Shown here one piece after another: positions 35,645 to 46,803 of a stretch of 64,000 bases of DNA. Within the stretch, counting starts at the first letter, position 1, and each line of letters begins with the position of its first letter. The translations under genes were made by a program, and so were the position numbers. Origin of the DNA: Chthoniobacterales bacterium (GTDB taxonomy: Bacteria > Verrucomicrobiota > Verrucomicrobiia > Chthoniobacterales > UBA6821); NCBI GenBank assembly GCA_019747735.1, contig JAIEQL010000001.1, positions 62,001 to 126,000 on the forward strand, written 5' to 3'. The notes beneath the pieces were generated by a model, which made no database searches, was not told the origin of the DNA, and saw only the letters and a program-made list of their open reading frames with translations.

Positions 35645-36154
35645 ATGAGATCAGAAAAATCTACTATAGTTGATGACGTTAAGTTAAAGTTTAACGCTTC
35701 TCCGTTTTTAATTTTAATTGAGTATACCGGCATGAATGTTCCTCATTTTGCCGAGCTTCGAAATCGCTTGGCAGCTACTAATGCTGTTTGTACTGTTGTG
35801 AAAAATACCTTTGTAAAGCGTGCCCTTAATGAGGTGGGCATTACCTTCTTTGATGGCCATCTTACAGGGCAAACGGCTGTTATCACCGGAGAACAAGATA
35901 TTTGCGCTGCAGCAAAGGTTTTAAAAAATTTTACTGCTGAGTTTCAAAAGCCAATACTTCGAGCTGGCTTCCTTGACAACGCGCTCTTGTCTGTCGATCA
36001 GTTGATGGCTATGGCAATACTTCCTTCGAAAGAAATTCTCCAAGCACAGCTACTAGGTCTCCTATTAATGCCAGCAACAAAACTTGTACGAACCTTGAAC
36101 GAGCCAGCAGCGAGCTTTGCACGCCTGCTTGCTGCAAAAATCAAGGAAGCTTAA
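35645..36154 (+). CDS. rplJ: 50S ribosomal protein L10
   Basis: 169 residues. L10 anchors the L7/L12 dimers to the ribosome. The N-terminal RNA-binding half has IEYTGMNVPHFAELRNRLAA and VVKNTFVKRAL, and the C-terminal helix that binds L7/L12 ends FARLLAAKIKEA. Only 21 bases separate it from rplA, so there is no room for a long E. coli-like L10 leader. Confidence 0.95.
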   Translation: MRSEKSTIVDDVKLKFNASPFLILIEYTGMNVPHFAELRNRLAATNAVCTVVKNTFVKRALNEVGITFFDGHLTGQTAVITGEQDICAAAKVLKNFTAEFQKPILRAGFLDNALLSVDQLMAMAILPSKEILQAQLLGLLLMPATKLVRTLNEPAASFARLLAAKIKEA

Positions 36155-36330
36155 GCTGAACTTTTAATAACAAAAAAATTTCTCCTAGCGTAGAAAACTA
36201 CAACAGGCGATCCAACAACACCAAATTTGATTTTGTCGGGCCAGCAGCTGTTGTCCTCAAATATCCTGAAGCTTCAGGGTGCGACATTGTCTTAATATTC
36301 TAACTTAGCAAACTTACCAAACTTACCTTT
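36155..36330 (+). promoter_or_regulatory. rplJ-rplL spacer with a palindrome
   Basis: The spacer of 176 bases holds a perfect 14-base palindrome CCTGAAGCTTCAGG (36265-36278) and ACAACAG/CTGTTGT arms around it. It ends with a G-poor leader (CTTAGCAAACTTACCAAACTTACC) just before the rplL start. It could tune the higher dosage of L7/L12. No gene is seen. Confidence 0.4.
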
Positions 36331-36711
36331 ATGTCCGATCATCAATCACTCGTCGACCAACTTAGCAATCTTACTGTTCTCCAAGTTGCTGAACTTGTAA
36401 AAGCCCTCGAAGAAAAGTGGGGCGTTAGTGCCGCAGCTCCTGTAGCTGTCGCTGCAGCTCCTGCAGCTGGTGCTGCCGCTGCTCCCGCAGAAGAAAAAAC
36501 AGCATTTAATGTAATGCTGCTCGAGGTTGGTAGCAATAAAATTGGTGTGATTAAAGAAGTGCGCGCTGCTGTTTCTGGGCTTGGCCTTGCAGAAGCAAAA
36601 GCTCTTGTAGAAAGTGCTCCAAAAGCAGTTAAGGAAGGAGCAACCAAGGAAGAGGCAGAAGAAATTAAGAAGAAACTCGAAGCGGCTGGTGCGAAAGTAG
36701 AGATTAAATAA
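36331..36711 (+). CDS. rplL: 50S ribosomal protein L7/L12
   Basis: 126 residues. The N-terminal dimerisation helix ([20 protein letters not shown]) is followed by an Ala/Pro-rich hinge (residues about 32-52) and the factor-binding C-terminal domain with [25 protein letters not shown] and [17 protein letters not shown]. It recruits translation factors such as EF-Tu and EF-G. Confidence 0.97.
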   Translation: MSDHQSLVDQLSNLTVLQVAELVKALEEKWGVSAAAPVAVAAAPAAGAAAAPAEEKTAFNVMLLEVGSNKIGVIKEVRAAVSGLGLAEAKALVESAPKAVKEGATKEEAEEIKKKLEAAGAKVEIK

Positions 36712-36728
36712 TTATTATTTGTATTTAA

Positions 36729-36813
36729 CCTGGAGATTTGATGCTGTTTTTGCTTTTGCAAAGCGGCATTGAACATCCAGGCTGACCCATAAAATTTGGG
36801 GTTAAAAATCCCC
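36729..36813 (+). promoter_or_regulatory. Hairpins between rplL and rpoB
   Basis: CCTGGA...TCCAGG (36729-36781) encloses ATGCTG/CGGCAT and TTTGC-TTTT-GCAAA, making a long stem-loop. A second stem, GGGG/CCCC, lies at 36798-36813. The place matches the attenuation and RNase III processing zone between rplL and rpoB in E. coli; function here is inferred. Confidence 0.5.
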
Positions 36814-36864
36814 TGAAAGCCTATCAACAACCAAGAGTAACAACATTTAGCGACACATTAATCT

Positions 36865-39800
36865 ATGTCTGAACGCATCTATTTTGGAAAACTCAATGAG
36901 GTTATTGTTCCTCCTAACTTAATTGAACTACAAATTAAGTCTTACGAGGAATTTTTTCAAAAAGGTGTTGATCCTTTAAAGCGTCGTGATATTGGGTTGC
37001 AAGCTGTGTTCCGTGAATTTTTCCCGATTTATGGATTTGAAGAAAAATCACACCTTGATTTTGTCAGTTACCAACTTGATGATCCAAAAGTTGGTCCTAT
37101 TGAGTCACAGTTAGAAGGGTTGACTTATAGCGCTTCTCTTTATGTGACATTTCGTTACAAAGATGAAAAGGCAACAAAAGAAGAAAAGGTTTATATGGGG
37201 GAAATTCCTCTGATGACACCTCAGGGAACTTTTATTATTAATGGTGCTGAGCGGGTTGTGGTAAGTCAATTGCATCGTTCTCCAGGTATTAGTTTTGAAA
37301 CGGAAGTCCATTTAAATGGAAAGCTACTTCACGGTTTTCGTATTATTCCTGATAGAGGATCTTGGATTGAGATTCAAATCGATACCAATGACCTTCTTTA
37401 TGTTTACCTTGATAGAAAGAAACGGCGGCGTAAGTTTTTAGTGACGACTTTCCTTCGTGCTCTTGGTTATCCAAGTGATGAAGAAGTGGCTTCTCTTTTC
37501 TATAAAATTGAAAAATTAAAATTAAGCTCCAAGCTTAATGAAGAGGAAATCAGCACAAAAGTCTTACTCCAAGACTACGTAGAAGGAGATAATATTATTG
37601 CACGTGCCTATGAGCCAATGACGTTGGCGGTAGTACGCGACCTTCTTCAGGCAAAAATAACGACTGTTAATGTTGTTGAAACTAAAGAAGACGACACTAT
37701 CATTAAGTCATTAAAACGAGATCCAGCTCATGATGAAGAGGAAGCTCTCAAAGATATTTATCGCAAACTTCGCCCTGGAGATCCTCCAACAGCTCAAAAT
37801 GCCCGCGGTATGCTTAAGAGGCTTTTTTTTGATCCTAAGCGCTACGATTTAGGTCGTGTTGGACGTCATAAGATTCAGCAAAAGCTAGGTCTGCTTCACA
37901 CAAAAAATGATAATAGACTGCTTTGTAAGGAAGATATTGCAGAAGCAGTTCGCTACTTACTCAAACTTCGTCGTGGCGAAGGAATGATTGATGATATTGA
38001 CCATCTTGGAAGCAGGCATGTCCGCACCGTAGGTGAATTGTTGGCTAATCAGTGTCGTGTTGGACTTGCTCGTACAGAGCGCCTTGTCCGTGAGCGCATG
38101 GCTCTTTATGATCCGCTTGTAGATCACATTACCCCCCAAAAATTAATCAACCCTAAATCATTAAGTGCTGTTGTACGCGACTTCTTTGGGCGCTCCCAAT
38201 TAAGTCAATTCATGGATCAAACAAATCCTCTTTCTGAATTAACACACAAGCGCCGTCTTTCTGCCCTTGGGCCAGGAGGACTAAGTCGTGATCGTGCTGG
38301 TTTCGAGGTGCGTGACGTTCATCCCTCTCACTATGGTCGTATTTGTCCCATTGAAACTCCTGAAGGTCCTAACATTGGTTTAATTAGTTCCTTAAGTACG
38401 TTTGCTCGTATTAACGATTTTGGATTTATTGAAACACCTTATCGTAAAGTAACAAAAGGGGTGGTCACTAACGAAATTGTCTACCTAACAGGAGATCAAG
38501 ACGAAAATTTTTATATTGCTCAAGCAAATTCAACTATTGATGCAAAAAATAGACTTTTGGGAGAAACGGTATTGGCTCGTTACCGAGGTGATTCTATTGG
38601 AATTGAGCCTGAGAAAATAGAATACATGGATGTTTCTCCCAAACAGCTTGTCTCCGTTGCTGCTGGGTTGATTCCTTTCTTGGAGCATGACGATGCTAAC
38701 CGTGCATTGATGGGTTCTAACATGCAACGTCAAGGAGTACCGCTGCTTACTTCTGAATCTCCTATTATTGGAACCGGTCTTGAGGGTCGTGTTGCACGTG
38801 ATTCAAAAGCAACCACGCTTTCAGAAGTCAATGGGAAAGTTGCCTCTGTAGATTCAAGACGCATTATTATTACAAAGAATGGAGCTCTTCCTGAAGGAAA
38901 AAAGAAAATAAAACATGATCCCGCAGCAGGAGTTTATGTCTATGAATTACGCAAGTTCATGCGATCCAACAGCAGTACTTGCATTAACCAACGACCTATT
39001 GTTAAAAAAGGTCAGGCTGTAAAAGCGGGTGATGTCTTAGCTGATGGCCCTTGTACCGATAATGGAGAATTGGCTTTAGGACGTAACGTCCTAGTGGCCT
39101 TTATGCCATGGAATGGTTATAATTTTGAAGATGCCATTATGATTTCTGAGCGTGTGGTGAAAGAAGATATCTACACTTCTATTCATATCGACGAATTTGA
39201 AATCGGAGCTCGCGATACAAAATTGGGGCCTGAAGAAATTACAAGAGATATTCCCAATGTTAGTGAAGAGGCTCTCAAAAATCTTGCTATCGATGGAGTT
39301 GTTCGTATTGGTGCTGAAGTTAAACCAGGGGATATTCTCGTTGGCAAAATTACCCCTAAAAGCGAAACCGAGTTGGCTCCCGAAGAGCGCCTCCTACGCG
39401 CTATCTTTGGTGAGAAAGCAGCGGATGTTAGAGACACTTCTCTGACTGTTCCTTCTGGAACATACGGTATTGTCATGGATGTTCGCGTTTCTTCGAAAAA
39501 AGAAATTACTAAGCTAAAAATTACCCCAGTAGAAGCAAAGCGGCAGCAAAAACTTATTCAGGAAGACTATAAAAAAAGAAAAGAAGAACTTCATGAGCTC
39601 CTCACAGAAGCTCTTTCTAATGTTCTTCTAGGTGAAAAAATTCCTTTAGATGTTGTTAATGGAGAAAGTGGTGAAATCATTATTCCAGCTAACCGCAAGA
39701 TTACTAAAATGCTTTTGCGAAAACTGGCTAGTGTTTATGAACACGTCGAAATTGACCCTAGTCCGATTCGTAATAAAATTCGAGAAATTATTGGTCAGTT

Positions 39801-40668
39801 TGAGCATCGCTTTGCCGATCTTCAAAATGAACGCGATGAAAATTTAGGTCGTATTGAAAGTGGTGATGACGTTGATCCTGGAATTATTAAGCAGGTCAAA
39901 GTTTACATTGCTAGCAAACGTAAATTAAGCGTGGGAGATAAAATGGCAGGACGTCACGGTAATAAGGGCGTTGTTGCTAGGATTGTTCCTGAAGAAGATA
40001 TGCCTTATCTTGCTGACGGTACTCCTGTTGACATTGTTCTCAATCCTCTTGGTGTTCCAAGTCGTATGAACGTGGGGCAGGTTCTTGAAACCCATCTTGG
40101 TATTGCTGCTAAGGCGCTTGGATTTAAAGTTGCTACACCTGTTTTTGATGGTATTTCAGAAGAGCGCATTCGTGGATACCTTAAAGAAGCCGGTAAAAAA
40201 GAAGGATTTTCTTGGATTCAAGAAAATGGAAAATCAACCCTCTATAATGGTCTCACAGGAGAAAAATTTGATCAGCAAGTTGTAGTTGGCATTATTTATA
40301 TGCTTAAGCTTGGTCATTTGGTTGCTGACAAAATTCATGCTCGTGCTGTTGGTCCCTATTCCCTTGTCACACAACAACCTCTTGGTGGTAAAGCTCAATA
40401 TGGTGGGCAACGATTTGGCGAAATGGAAGTTTGGGCACTTCAAGCGTATGGAGCTGCTTACACGCTGCAAGAACTTCTTACTGTCAAATCCGATGACGTT
40501 CAAGGAAGGACCAGAATTTATGAAAGCATTGTCAAGGGCGACAATTCATTAGAGGCGGGTATTCCTGAGTCATTTAATGTTTTGATCAAAGAAATGCAGG
40601 GGTTATGTCTCAATGTTAATATAGAAGGAAAAGGACAACCTCCCTCTTTAATGAATAGCGAGGCATAA
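36865..40668 (+). CDS. rpoB: DNA-directed RNA polymerase subunit beta
   Basis: 1267 residues, a full-length core polymerase subunit. The rifampicin pocket ([20 protein letters not shown], near residue 450) keeps the sensitive-type residues. [17 protein letters not shown], the [11 protein letters not shown] catalytic-loop segment and the C-terminal [19 protein letters not shown] block are all present. It is followed after 76 bases by rpoC. The start lacks a Shine-Dalgarno. Confidence 0.98.
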   Translation: MSERIYFGKLNEVIVPPNLIELQIKSYEEFFQKGVDPLKRRDIGLQAVFREFFPIYGFEEKSHLDFVSYQLDDPKVGPIESQLEGLTYSASLYVTFRYKDEKATKEEKVYMGEIPLMTPQGTFIINGAERVVVSQLHRSPGISFETEVHLNGKLLHGFRIIPDRGSWIEIQIDTNDLLYVYLDRKKRRRKFLVTTFLRALGYPSDEEVASLFYKIEKLKLSSKLNEEEISTKVLLQDYVEGDNIIARAYEPMTLAVVRDLLQAKITTVNVVETKEDDTIIKSLKRDPAHDEEEALKDIYRKLRPGDPPTAQNARGMLKRLFFDPKRYDLGRVGRHKIQQKLGLLHTKNDNRLLCKEDIAEAVRYLLKLRRGEGMIDDIDHLGSRHVRTVGELLANQCRVGLARTERLVRERMALYDPLVDHITPQKLINPKSLSAVVRDFFGRSQLSQFMDQTNPLSELTHKRRLSALGPGGLSRDRAGFEVRDVHPSHYGRICPIETPEGPNIGLISSLSTFARINDFGFIETPYRKVTKGVVTNEIVYLTGDQDENFYIAQANSTIDAKNRLLGETVLARYRGDSIGIEPEKIEYMDVSPKQLVSVAAGLIPFLEHDDANRALMGSNMQRQGVPLLTSESPIIGTGLEGRVARDSKATTLSEVNGKVASVDSRRIIITKNGALPEGKKKIKHDPAAGVYVYELRKFMRSNSSTCINQRPIVKKGQAVKAGDVLADGPCTDNGELALGRNVLVAFMPWNGYNFEDAIMISERVVKEDIYTSIHIDEFEIGARDTKLGPEEITRDIPNVSEEALKNLAIDGVVRIGAEVKPGDILVGKITPKSETELAPEERLLRAIFGEKAADVRDTSLTVPSGTYGIVMDVRVSSKKEITKLKITPVEAKRQQKLIQEDYKKRKEELHELLTEALSNVLLGEKIPLDVVNGESGEIIIPANRKITKMLLRKLASVYEHVEIDPSPIRNKIREIIGQFEHRFADLQNERDENLGRIESGDDVDPGIIKQVKVYIASKRKLSVGDKMAGRHGNKGVVARIVPEEDMPYLADGTPVDIVLNPLGVPSRMNVGQVLETHLGIAAKALGFKVATPVFDGISEERIRGYLKEAGKKEGFSWIQENGKSTLYNGLTGEKFDQQVVVGIIYMLKLGHLVADKIHARAVGPYSLVTQQPLGGKAQYGGQRFGEMEVWALQAYGAAYTLQELLTVKSDDVQGRTRIYESIVKGDNSLEAGIPESFNVLIKEMQGLCLNVNIEGKGQPPSLMNSEA

Positions 40669-40744
40669 GATCAGAATAGTTTGAATTAAAAAGCATTGAT
40701 AAGAGCCCCCATTATTTTCATAATAAAATACTTAGAAGCTAATT

Positions 40745-43700
40745 ATGATTGAACAAGAAATAACCGACTTGCTGGGAAATCCAGCTGATAATTCTTTTGA
40801 TGAAGTACAGATTACTGTTGCTTCTCCTGAACTTATGCGTTCTTGGAGTAAAGGGGAGGTAAAAAACCCTGAAACCATTAACTATCGTACCTTTAAGCCT
40901 GAAAAAGGAGGTCTTTTTTGTGAGCGTATTTTTGGACCAATGCGTGACTGGGAATGTTCTTGTGGAAAATACAAGCGTATTAAACATAAGAATGTAGTCT
41001 GTGACCGTTGCGGTGTTGAAGTAACACTCAGTCGTGTGCGTCGCGAGCGCATGGGGCATATTGAATTAGCTGTTCCTGTTTCCCATATCTGGTTTTACAA
41101 ATGCATGCCTTCTCGCATTGGATTAATGCTGGATATGACAGGTCGTCAACTAGAGAGAGTCATTTATTATGAAGACTATGTAGTTATTGACCCAGGTAAA
41201 ACGCCTTTTGAAAAAGGACAACTTCTTACGGAGGGTGAATTTCAAGAAGCGGAAGATCAGTATGGAGAGGAATTTACCTACAGCATGGGGGCTGAAGCTA
41301 TTGCGAAACTGTTAGAATCCATGGATCTTGCCAAGGAGCAAGAACTTATTGAAAAGCAAATGGGTCAGACAAAAAGCAAGCAGATCCGCAAAAAATTGGC
41401 AAAACGGATGAAGCTTGTTCAGGGATTTTTTACATCCAAGACGCGTCCAGAATGGATGATTCTCAATGTATTGCCAGTGATTCCTCCAGATCTTCGGCCG
41501 CTTGTTCCTTTAGATGGAGGTCGTTTTGCAACTTCTGATCTGAATGACCTCTACCGTCGTGTCATTAACCGTAACAACCGCCTTAAGACGCTGCTCCAGT
41601 TAAAAACACCTGAAGTAATTATTCGAAATGAAAAAAGGATGCTTCAGGAAGCTGTCGATGCGATTCTAGACAATGGTCGTCATGGACGTGCTGTGACAGG
41701 TACTGCTAATCGTCCTCTAAAATCTCTAAGCGATATGCTTAAAGGTAAGAGTGGTCGTTTCCGCCAAAACTTGTTAGGTAAGCGCGTCGATTACTCAGGG
41801 CGTTCTGTTATTGTTATTGGGCCTGAGTTGAAGCTCAATCAATGTGGTCTGCCAAAAAAGATGGCTCTTGTTCTTTTCGAGCCTTTTATTATTCGTCGAC
41901 TTAAGGAGCTTGGGTATGTGCATACTGTACGCAGTGCCAAGAAGCTCATTGAGAGACAAACGCCTGAGGTTTGGGATATTTTAGAAGAGGTGACCAAAGG
42001 GCATCCTGTTTTGATTAATCGTGCTCCAACACTTCATCGTCTTTCTATCCAAGCTTTTGAGCCTATTCTAATTGAAGGAGAAGCTATTCGTATTCACCCT
42101 CTGGTTTGTACAGCTTACAATGCAGATTTTGATGGTGATCAAATGGCTGTTCATGTGCCTCTTTCAGTTGAAGCACAGTTAGAAGCTCGCATGTTAATGC
42201 TGGCTCCCAACAATATTTTTTCTCCATCAAGCGGGAAACCTATTACAAACCCATCACAAGATATTCCACTTGGCTGTTATTATCTAACATATGCTCCCAG
42301 AATGACACCAGGAGCTAAACAAGAAGAGCGTCTTCCTCTTTTTGCTAATACCTCAGAAGTGGAGATGGCCTTAAGTGAAGAGTCTATTAAAATTCATACG
42401 CGAATTCGCTTCCAAAACCCAGATCGCCATCGGACTACCGTTTATGGAAATCCAGAACTTTCTATTGTTGAAACAACAGCAGGGCGCGTCATCTTCAATC
42501 AAATTTGGCCTGAAGAGCTAGGTTTTTATAACAAAGTAGCTGGCAAAAGCCAACTTAGTGATATTATTTGGCATTGCTATAAAGCAGTAGGTCAACAACG
42601 TACCGTTGAAACATTGGATCGTCTCAAAGAGATTGGTTTTCGTGAGGTCACTCGTGCGGGTATTTCTATTGGTATTGCTGACATGGTAATTCCTAAAGAA
42701 AAAGCACCTTTGGTTGAGCAAGCTGAGAAGCAAATTGTTGAAGTGCAAAAGCAATATCGTCGTGGTATCATTACCGATGGTGAGCGCAAAAATAAAGCTC
42801 AAGATATTTGGACCCACACCAGTGAAGAAATCACTAATGCGCTTTTCCGTACCATTCAGCATAATGAAGGTCGTAAGGAAATGAATCCTCTCTTCATGAT
42901 GGTTGATTCTGGAGCGCGCGGTACGCGCTCTCAAATTAAGCAGTTAGCTGGAATGAGAGGTCTCATGGCTAAACCTTCTGGAGAAGTTATTGATCAACCC
43001 ATTCTTTCTAATTTTCGTGAGGGGCTTTCTGTATTAGAGTACTTTATTTCAACCCATGGTGCACGTAAGGGACTTTCTGATACAGCACTCAAAACAGCTG
43101 ATTCTGGTTATCTTACAAGAAAACTAGTTGATGCAGCGCAGGATGTCATTATTACAGAAGAAGATTGTGGGACTGTTAATGGTATCGTTGTTCGTCCTGT
43201 TTATGAAGGGGATGATGAAGTAGTCAGTTTGGCAACGCGTATTATTGGAAGAGTTAGTTGTGAAGCGGTAAAAGATCCTATTACTTCTAACATCATTGTT
43301 AAGGTCAATCAGCTTATTAATGAAGAAATTGCTGCCGCTCTTGCTAAAATTGGACGCGAACATCTCAAAATTAGATCCGTTCTTACCTGTGAAAGCAAAC
43401 GGGGTGCTTGTGCCAAGTGCTATGGTAGTAATATGGCAACGGGTGGTATGATTGGATTTGGCGAAGCGGTTGGTATTATCGCTGCACAAAGTATTGGTGA
43501 ACCAGGAACTCAGCTGACGATGCGTACGTTCCACTTTGGAGGAACAGCCAGCCAAACATTCAAACAGCCTATTATTAAATCGAAAAACGAAGGAACAGTT
43601 CGCTTTAATGATCTCCGAACTGTCAAGGCATTAGATGGCACCTACATCGCTCTTAGCAAAAATGGAACAATTGGTATTTATGCCAAAGATGGGAGTGAGC

Positions 43701-44851
43701 TTGAAAGTCATGTTGTGGTGATAGGTTCTGTTATTTCGGTTGCTGATGGGACAACAATTAAAAAAGGTATCTCCTTTGTTCAATGGGATCCTTATAATAT
43801 TCCTATCATTACAGAAAAAGCTGGAAAAGTTGAGTTCCGTGATATGATTTCTGGAGTTACTATCCGAAAGGAAGTAGACGAAGAAACTGGAGTAATGGGG
43901 GTAGTTGTCATTGAGCACAAAGAGGACCTTCATCCTCAATTGGCTATTGTAGATGCTAATAAACAAGTTATTGCGAGTTATTCTATTCCAGCAGGAGCTC
44001 ACCTAGAAGTAAAAGAAGGTGCTGTTGTTCAAGCAGGGCAACGTCTAGCTAAAACACCGCGTAAGATTGCAAAGACAAAAGATATTACAGGTGGTCTTCC
44101 ACGTGTTGCGGAGCTTTTTGAGGCACGCCGACCTAAAGAAGCTTGCGAAATCGCTCGTATCGACGGTATTGTCGATATAGGTGGTACTGTTCGCGGCAAA
44201 AGAAAACTTATTCTACGTGATCCTCAAACTCACGCTGAGGAAGAACATTTAATACCTCTTTCCAAACACATTATTGCTTTCAAAGGTGATTTTGTCAAAA
44301 AAGGGCAGCAACTTACTGATGGTCCTGTTGTTCCTCATGAAATTCTTGAGGTTTGTGGACCTCAAGAACTTCAAGAGCACCTTCTAAATGAAGTGCAGGA
44401 AGTTTACCGGATGCAAGGTGTTGAAATCAACGATAAGCATATTGAAATTATCATTCGCCAAATGCTTCGGAAGGTAAAAATTACAGATCCTGGTGATACA
44501 ACCCTTCTTTGGGGAGATCAAATTGACCGTCTCGAGTTTGAGAAAGAAAATGCAATGATTACAGCTAAAGGTGGTAAACCTGCTGAAGCAACAGCTGTTT
44601 TACTTGGCATTACTAAGGCTTCTTTAGAAACAGACAGTTTTATCTCTGCGGCTTCTTTCCAAGATACAACACGTGTCTTAACAGAAGCAGCAACATTGGG
44701 GAAAGTTGATCGCTTGCGTGGCTTTAAAGAAAATGTGATTATGGGACATCTTATTCCAGCGGGTACTGGTTTTAAGTCTAATAGAAAATTTGAATTAGCT
44801 TTATTAGAACAGCCCACGTTACAAGAAACTGCTTCAGAAGAAATCAAATAA
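40745..44851 (+). CDS. rpoC: DNA-directed RNA polymerase subunit beta'
   Basis: 1368 residues. The N-terminal zinc site is [20 protein letters not shown] (residue 60 on), the catalytic Mg triad lies in [18 protein letters not shown] (near residue 460), and the bridge-helix and trigger-loop region has [15 protein letters not shown] and [13 protein letters not shown]. The second zinc cluster is visible as [13 protein letters not shown]. rpsB follows 27 bases after it. Confidence 0.98.
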   Translation: MIEQEITDLLGNPADNSFDEVQITVASPELMRSWSKGEVKNPETINYRTFKPEKGGLFCERIFGPMRDWECSCGKYKRIKHKNVVCDRCGVEVTLSRVRRERMGHIELAVPVSHIWFYKCMPSRIGLMLDMTGRQLERVIYYEDYVVIDPGKTPFEKGQLLTEGEFQEAEDQYGEEFTYSMGAEAIAKLLESMDLAKEQELIEKQMGQTKSKQIRKKLAKRMKLVQGFFTSKTRPEWMILNVLPVIPPDLRPLVPLDGGRFATSDLNDLYRRVINRNNRLKTLLQLKTPEVIIRNEKRMLQEAVDAILDNGRHGRAVTGTANRPLKSLSDMLKGKSGRFRQNLLGKRVDYSGRSVIVIGPELKLNQCGLPKKMALVLFEPFIIRRLKELGYVHTVRSAKKLIERQTPEVWDILEEVTKGHPVLINRAPTLHRLSIQAFEPILIEGEAIRIHPLVCTAYNADFDGDQMAVHVPLSVEAQLEARMLMLAPNNIFSPSSGKPITNPSQDIPLGCYYLTYAPRMTPGAKQEERLPLFANTSEVEMALSEESIKIHTRIRFQNPDRHRTTVYGNPELSIVETTAGRVIFNQIWPEELGFYNKVAGKSQLSDIIWHCYKAVGQQRTVETLDRLKEIGFREVTRAGISIGIADMVIPKEKAPLVEQAEKQIVEVQKQYRRGIITDGERKNKAQDIWTHTSEEITNALFRTIQHNEGRKEMNPLFMMVDSGARGTRSQIKQLAGMRGLMAKPSGEVIDQPILSNFREGLSVLEYFISTHGARKGLSDTALKTADSGYLTRKLVDAAQDVIITEEDCGTVNGIVVRPVYEGDDEVVSLATRIIGRVSCEAVKDPITSNIIVKVNQLINEEIAAALAKIGREHLKIRSVLTCESKRGACAKCYGSNMATGGMIGFGEAVGIIAAQSIGEPGTQLTMRTFHFGGTASQTFKQPIIKSKNEGTVRFNDLRTVKALDGTYIALSKNGTIGIYAKDGSELESHVVVIGSVISVADGTTIKKGISFVQWDPYNIPIITEKAGKVEFRDMISGVTIRKEVDEETGVMGVVVIEHKEDLHPQLAIVDANKQVIASYSIPAGAHLEVKEGAVVQAGQRLAKTPRKIAKTKDITGGLPRVAELFEARRPKEACEIARIDGIVDIGGTVRGKRKLILRDPQTHAEEEHLIPLSKHIIAFKGDFVKKGQQLTDGPVVPHEILEVCGPQELQEHLLNEVQEVYRMQGVEINDKHIEIIIRQMLRKVKITDPGDTTLLWGDQIDRLEFEKENAMITAKGGKPAEATAVLLGITKASLETDSFISAASFQDTTRVLTEAATLGKVDRLRGFKENVIMGHLIPAGTGFKSNRKFELALLEQPTLQETASEEIK

Positions 44852-44878
44852 CATATAACGAACTCAAAATAATCTCTC

Positions 44879-45646
44879 ATGTCTCTTGAAATAATGACCG
44901 AACTACTTGAAGCTGGTGTTCACTATGGACATCAGACCAAACGCTGGAATCCAAAAATGAAGGATTTCATTCTGGAAGAGAAAAATTCCATTTATATTAT
45001 CGATCTTTCTAAAACAGTAGAGCAGCTTAAAGCAGCCAGTAATTTTCTTGGAAATATTGCTAAAAAAAGAGGTAAAATTCTTTTTGTAGGTTGTAAGAAA
45101 CAAGCTCAGGAAGCAATAAGAGAGTCATCATTAGCTTCCGGTCAGTTTTTCGTCAACCAACGCTGGCTCGGCGGTACGCTTACCAATCTTCTGACTATTC
45201 GTAAAAGTGTCAATCGGTTAAGAGATTTTGAGGCATTAGAAAAGAGCCCTAGTTTTCATAAGATAAATAAAGCCGAAGCTAGTGCCTTGCGTCGAGAGGC
45301 TACAAAAATTCATAAAAATCTCGAAGGCATTTTGACCATGGAAAAACTACCAGATGCCATGGTTATTATCGATACCGTTCGTGAGAGCATTGCTGTTGCA
45401 GAAGCGCGCCGCCTCAATATTCCCATTGTTGCTATCGCTGACACTAACAGTGATCCTGATCTCATTGATTTTCCTATTGCAGGTAACGATGATGCGATTC
45501 GCTCTATTCGTATTATCCTTCAAAAATTAGTGGATGCCATTATTGAAGCGCAAGGAGGATATGTTGCAGGAATTCCTGCAGCTACAGAGAAAAAGCAAGA
45601 ATCTTCCCTTGTGTTAGAAGAAGAGCTGGTAGAAGTGGCTAGTTAA
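44879..45646 (+). CDS. rpsB: 30S ribosomal protein S2
   Basis: 255 residues with the S2 signatures LLEAGVHYGHQTKRWNPKM at the N terminus, RWLGGTLTN and PDAMVIIDTVRESIAVAEARRLNIPIVAIADTNSDPD near residue 160. The C-terminal extension is acidic. It is paired with tsf, as in most bacteria, but directly behind rpoC. Confidence 0.97.
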   Translation: MSLEIMTELLEAGVHYGHQTKRWNPKMKDFILEEKNSIYIIDLSKTVEQLKAASNFLGNIAKKRGKILFVGCKKQAQEAIRESSLASGQFFVNQRWLGGTLTNLLTIRKSVNRLRDFEALEKSPSFHKINKAEASALRREATKIHKNLEGILTMEKLPDAMVIIDTVRESIAVAEARRLNIPIVAIADTNSDPDLIDFPIAGNDDAIRSIRIILQKLVDAIIEAQGGYVAGIPAATEKKQESSLVLEEELVEVAS

Positions 45647-45672
45647 TTTTAAAATAAAATCTTATTGCTTTT

Positions 45673-46272
45673 ATGATTGATCCTAGTTTAGTAAAACAAC
45701 TTCGAGAGAAAACAAACGCTGGCATGATGGACTGCAAGCGTGCTCTTATGGAAGCTAATGGGGATGCTGCAAAAGCAGAATCTATTTTAAGAACGAAAGG
45801 GATAGCCAATGCCGATAAAAAGTCTTCAAGAGCAACTGAAGAAGGCATAGTGGCTTCTTATATCCATTTGCAAGGAAAAGTTGGAGTACTTATCGAAGTC
45901 AATTGTGAGACGGACTTTGTGGCTAAGAATGAAATTTTTCGCGAATTTGTGAAAGATATCACTCTTCAAATTGCAGCAGCTCACCCTGTTGTGGTCACAC
46001 GAAGCCAAGTTGATTCTGCTCTCGTTGCCTCAGAGCGCACAGTCTACGAAGCGCAAGTAAAAGGTAAGCCAGAAGCCATTATCGAGAAAATTGTCACTGG
46101 AAAACTAGACAAATTTTATAGTTCTATTTGCCTTATGGAGCAACCATTCATTAAAAATCCTGACTTAACAATCAAAGATTATGTTGCTTCTAAAATTGCA
46201 GAACTAGGAGAAAATATTGTTATTAGACGTTTTGTGCGCTATGGAGTTGGAGAAAACTTAGACGTTCACTAG
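45673..46272 (+). CDS. tsf: Elongation factor Ts (short form)
   Basis: EF-Ts recycles EF-Tu-GDP. The N-terminal LVKQLREKTNAGMMDCKRALMEANGD block and the core VEVNCETDFVAKN (here IEVNCETDFVAKN) are present. At 199 residues it is the short form, like that of Thermus, lacking much of the insert found in the E. coli protein. The C-terminal module (GENIVIRRFVRYGVGE) is kept. A half-copy of the repeat at 20602 follows the stop. Confidence 0.96.
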   Translation: MIDPSLVKQLREKTNAGMMDCKRALMEANGDAAKAESILRTKGIANADKKSSRATEEGIVASYIHLQGKVGVLIEVNCETDFVAKNEIFREFVKDITLQIAAAHPVVVTRSQVDSALVASERTVYEAQVKGKPEAIIEKIVTGKLDKFYSSICLMEQPFIKNPDLTIKDYVASKIAELGENIVIRRFVRYGVGENLDVH

Positions 46273-46300
46273 CCCGAGTTCTGCTATTCGAATTTTTCTT

Positions 46301-46306
46301 AGGAGG
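46301..46306 (+). promoter_or_regulatory. Strong Shine-Dalgarno AGGAGG before an ATT start
   Basis: AGGAGG ends eight bases before the ATT at 46315. Its first bases overlap an in-frame TAG (46300-46302), so the protein cannot start further upstream. It is the best Shine-Dalgarno I saw in the window, and most genes have none. Confidence 0.7.
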
Positions 46307-46314
46307 GTCTTTCT

Positions 46315-46803
46315 ATTACGCCAGTTTCTCCAGTAACACTTGATAGTCTTCTATCAGAAAAGCAGATTATTCCCAATATAGTTGCCACTGAGAAATGGCA
46401 AGCTATTGCGGAAATAGTTCTTTTTCTTATCCAGGGTGGGTATCTCAAAGAGGAAGATAAAGAGCTTATTCTCACTGCGCTCTATCAACGTGAGGAAACG
46501 ATGAGCACTGGTATTGGCTTTAGTTTAGCCATTCCTCATACTTCTTTGGATATAGTCGATCGTGTTATTGTTGCTTTTGGACGCTCTTTCTCAGGAATCG
46601 AATTTGAATCTTTAGATTCTAAACCGGTTCACTTTATTGTGCTTTTCCTTGTTCCTTCTAATGAGTTTAAGACACATCTTAAGACGCTGTCAGCTATTGC
46701 AAAATTTTTCAATGACCGTATCATACGAGAAGAATTGATGCATGCTCCCGATGCTGCAGCAATCATGAATATTTTTTCTCGTGGAGCTACTCATGAAAAC
46801 TAA
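46315..46803 (+). CDS. ptsN: PTS EIIA (nitrogen/fructose-type) with probable ATT start
   Basis: Homology covers about 162 residues: LDSLLSEKQIIPN, then IAEIVLFLIQGG, then GIGFSLAIPHTS, with the phosphorylated His in IPH. No ATG, GTG or TTG exists in frame between the stop at 46300 and the ATG at 46501, yet the conserved N-terminal third is encoded there. The ATT at 46315, behind AGGAGG, is the natural start. Starting at 46501 would remove about 62 residues. With HprK, HPr and EI nearby and no EIIB/C, it is probably a regulatory phosphoacceptor. It overlaps kdsA by 11 bases. Confidence 0.8.
   Translation: MTPVSPVTLDSLLSEKQIIPNIVATEKWQAIAEIVLFLIQGGYLKEEDKELILTALYQREETMSTGIGFSLAIPHTSLDIVDRVIVAFGRSFSGIEFESLDSKPVHFIVLFLVPSNEFKTHLKTLSAIAKFFNDRIIREELMHAPDAAAIMNIFSRGATHEN

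Noticed and set aside
35177-35733. Antisense frames over rplA
   Set aside because: Opposite a conserved ribosomal protein gene with no independent support.
42518-43555. Antisense frames of 138 and 143 codons over rpoC
   Set aside because: Shadows of a highly conserved gene; composition is odd (Asn/Thr-rich) and there is no start context.
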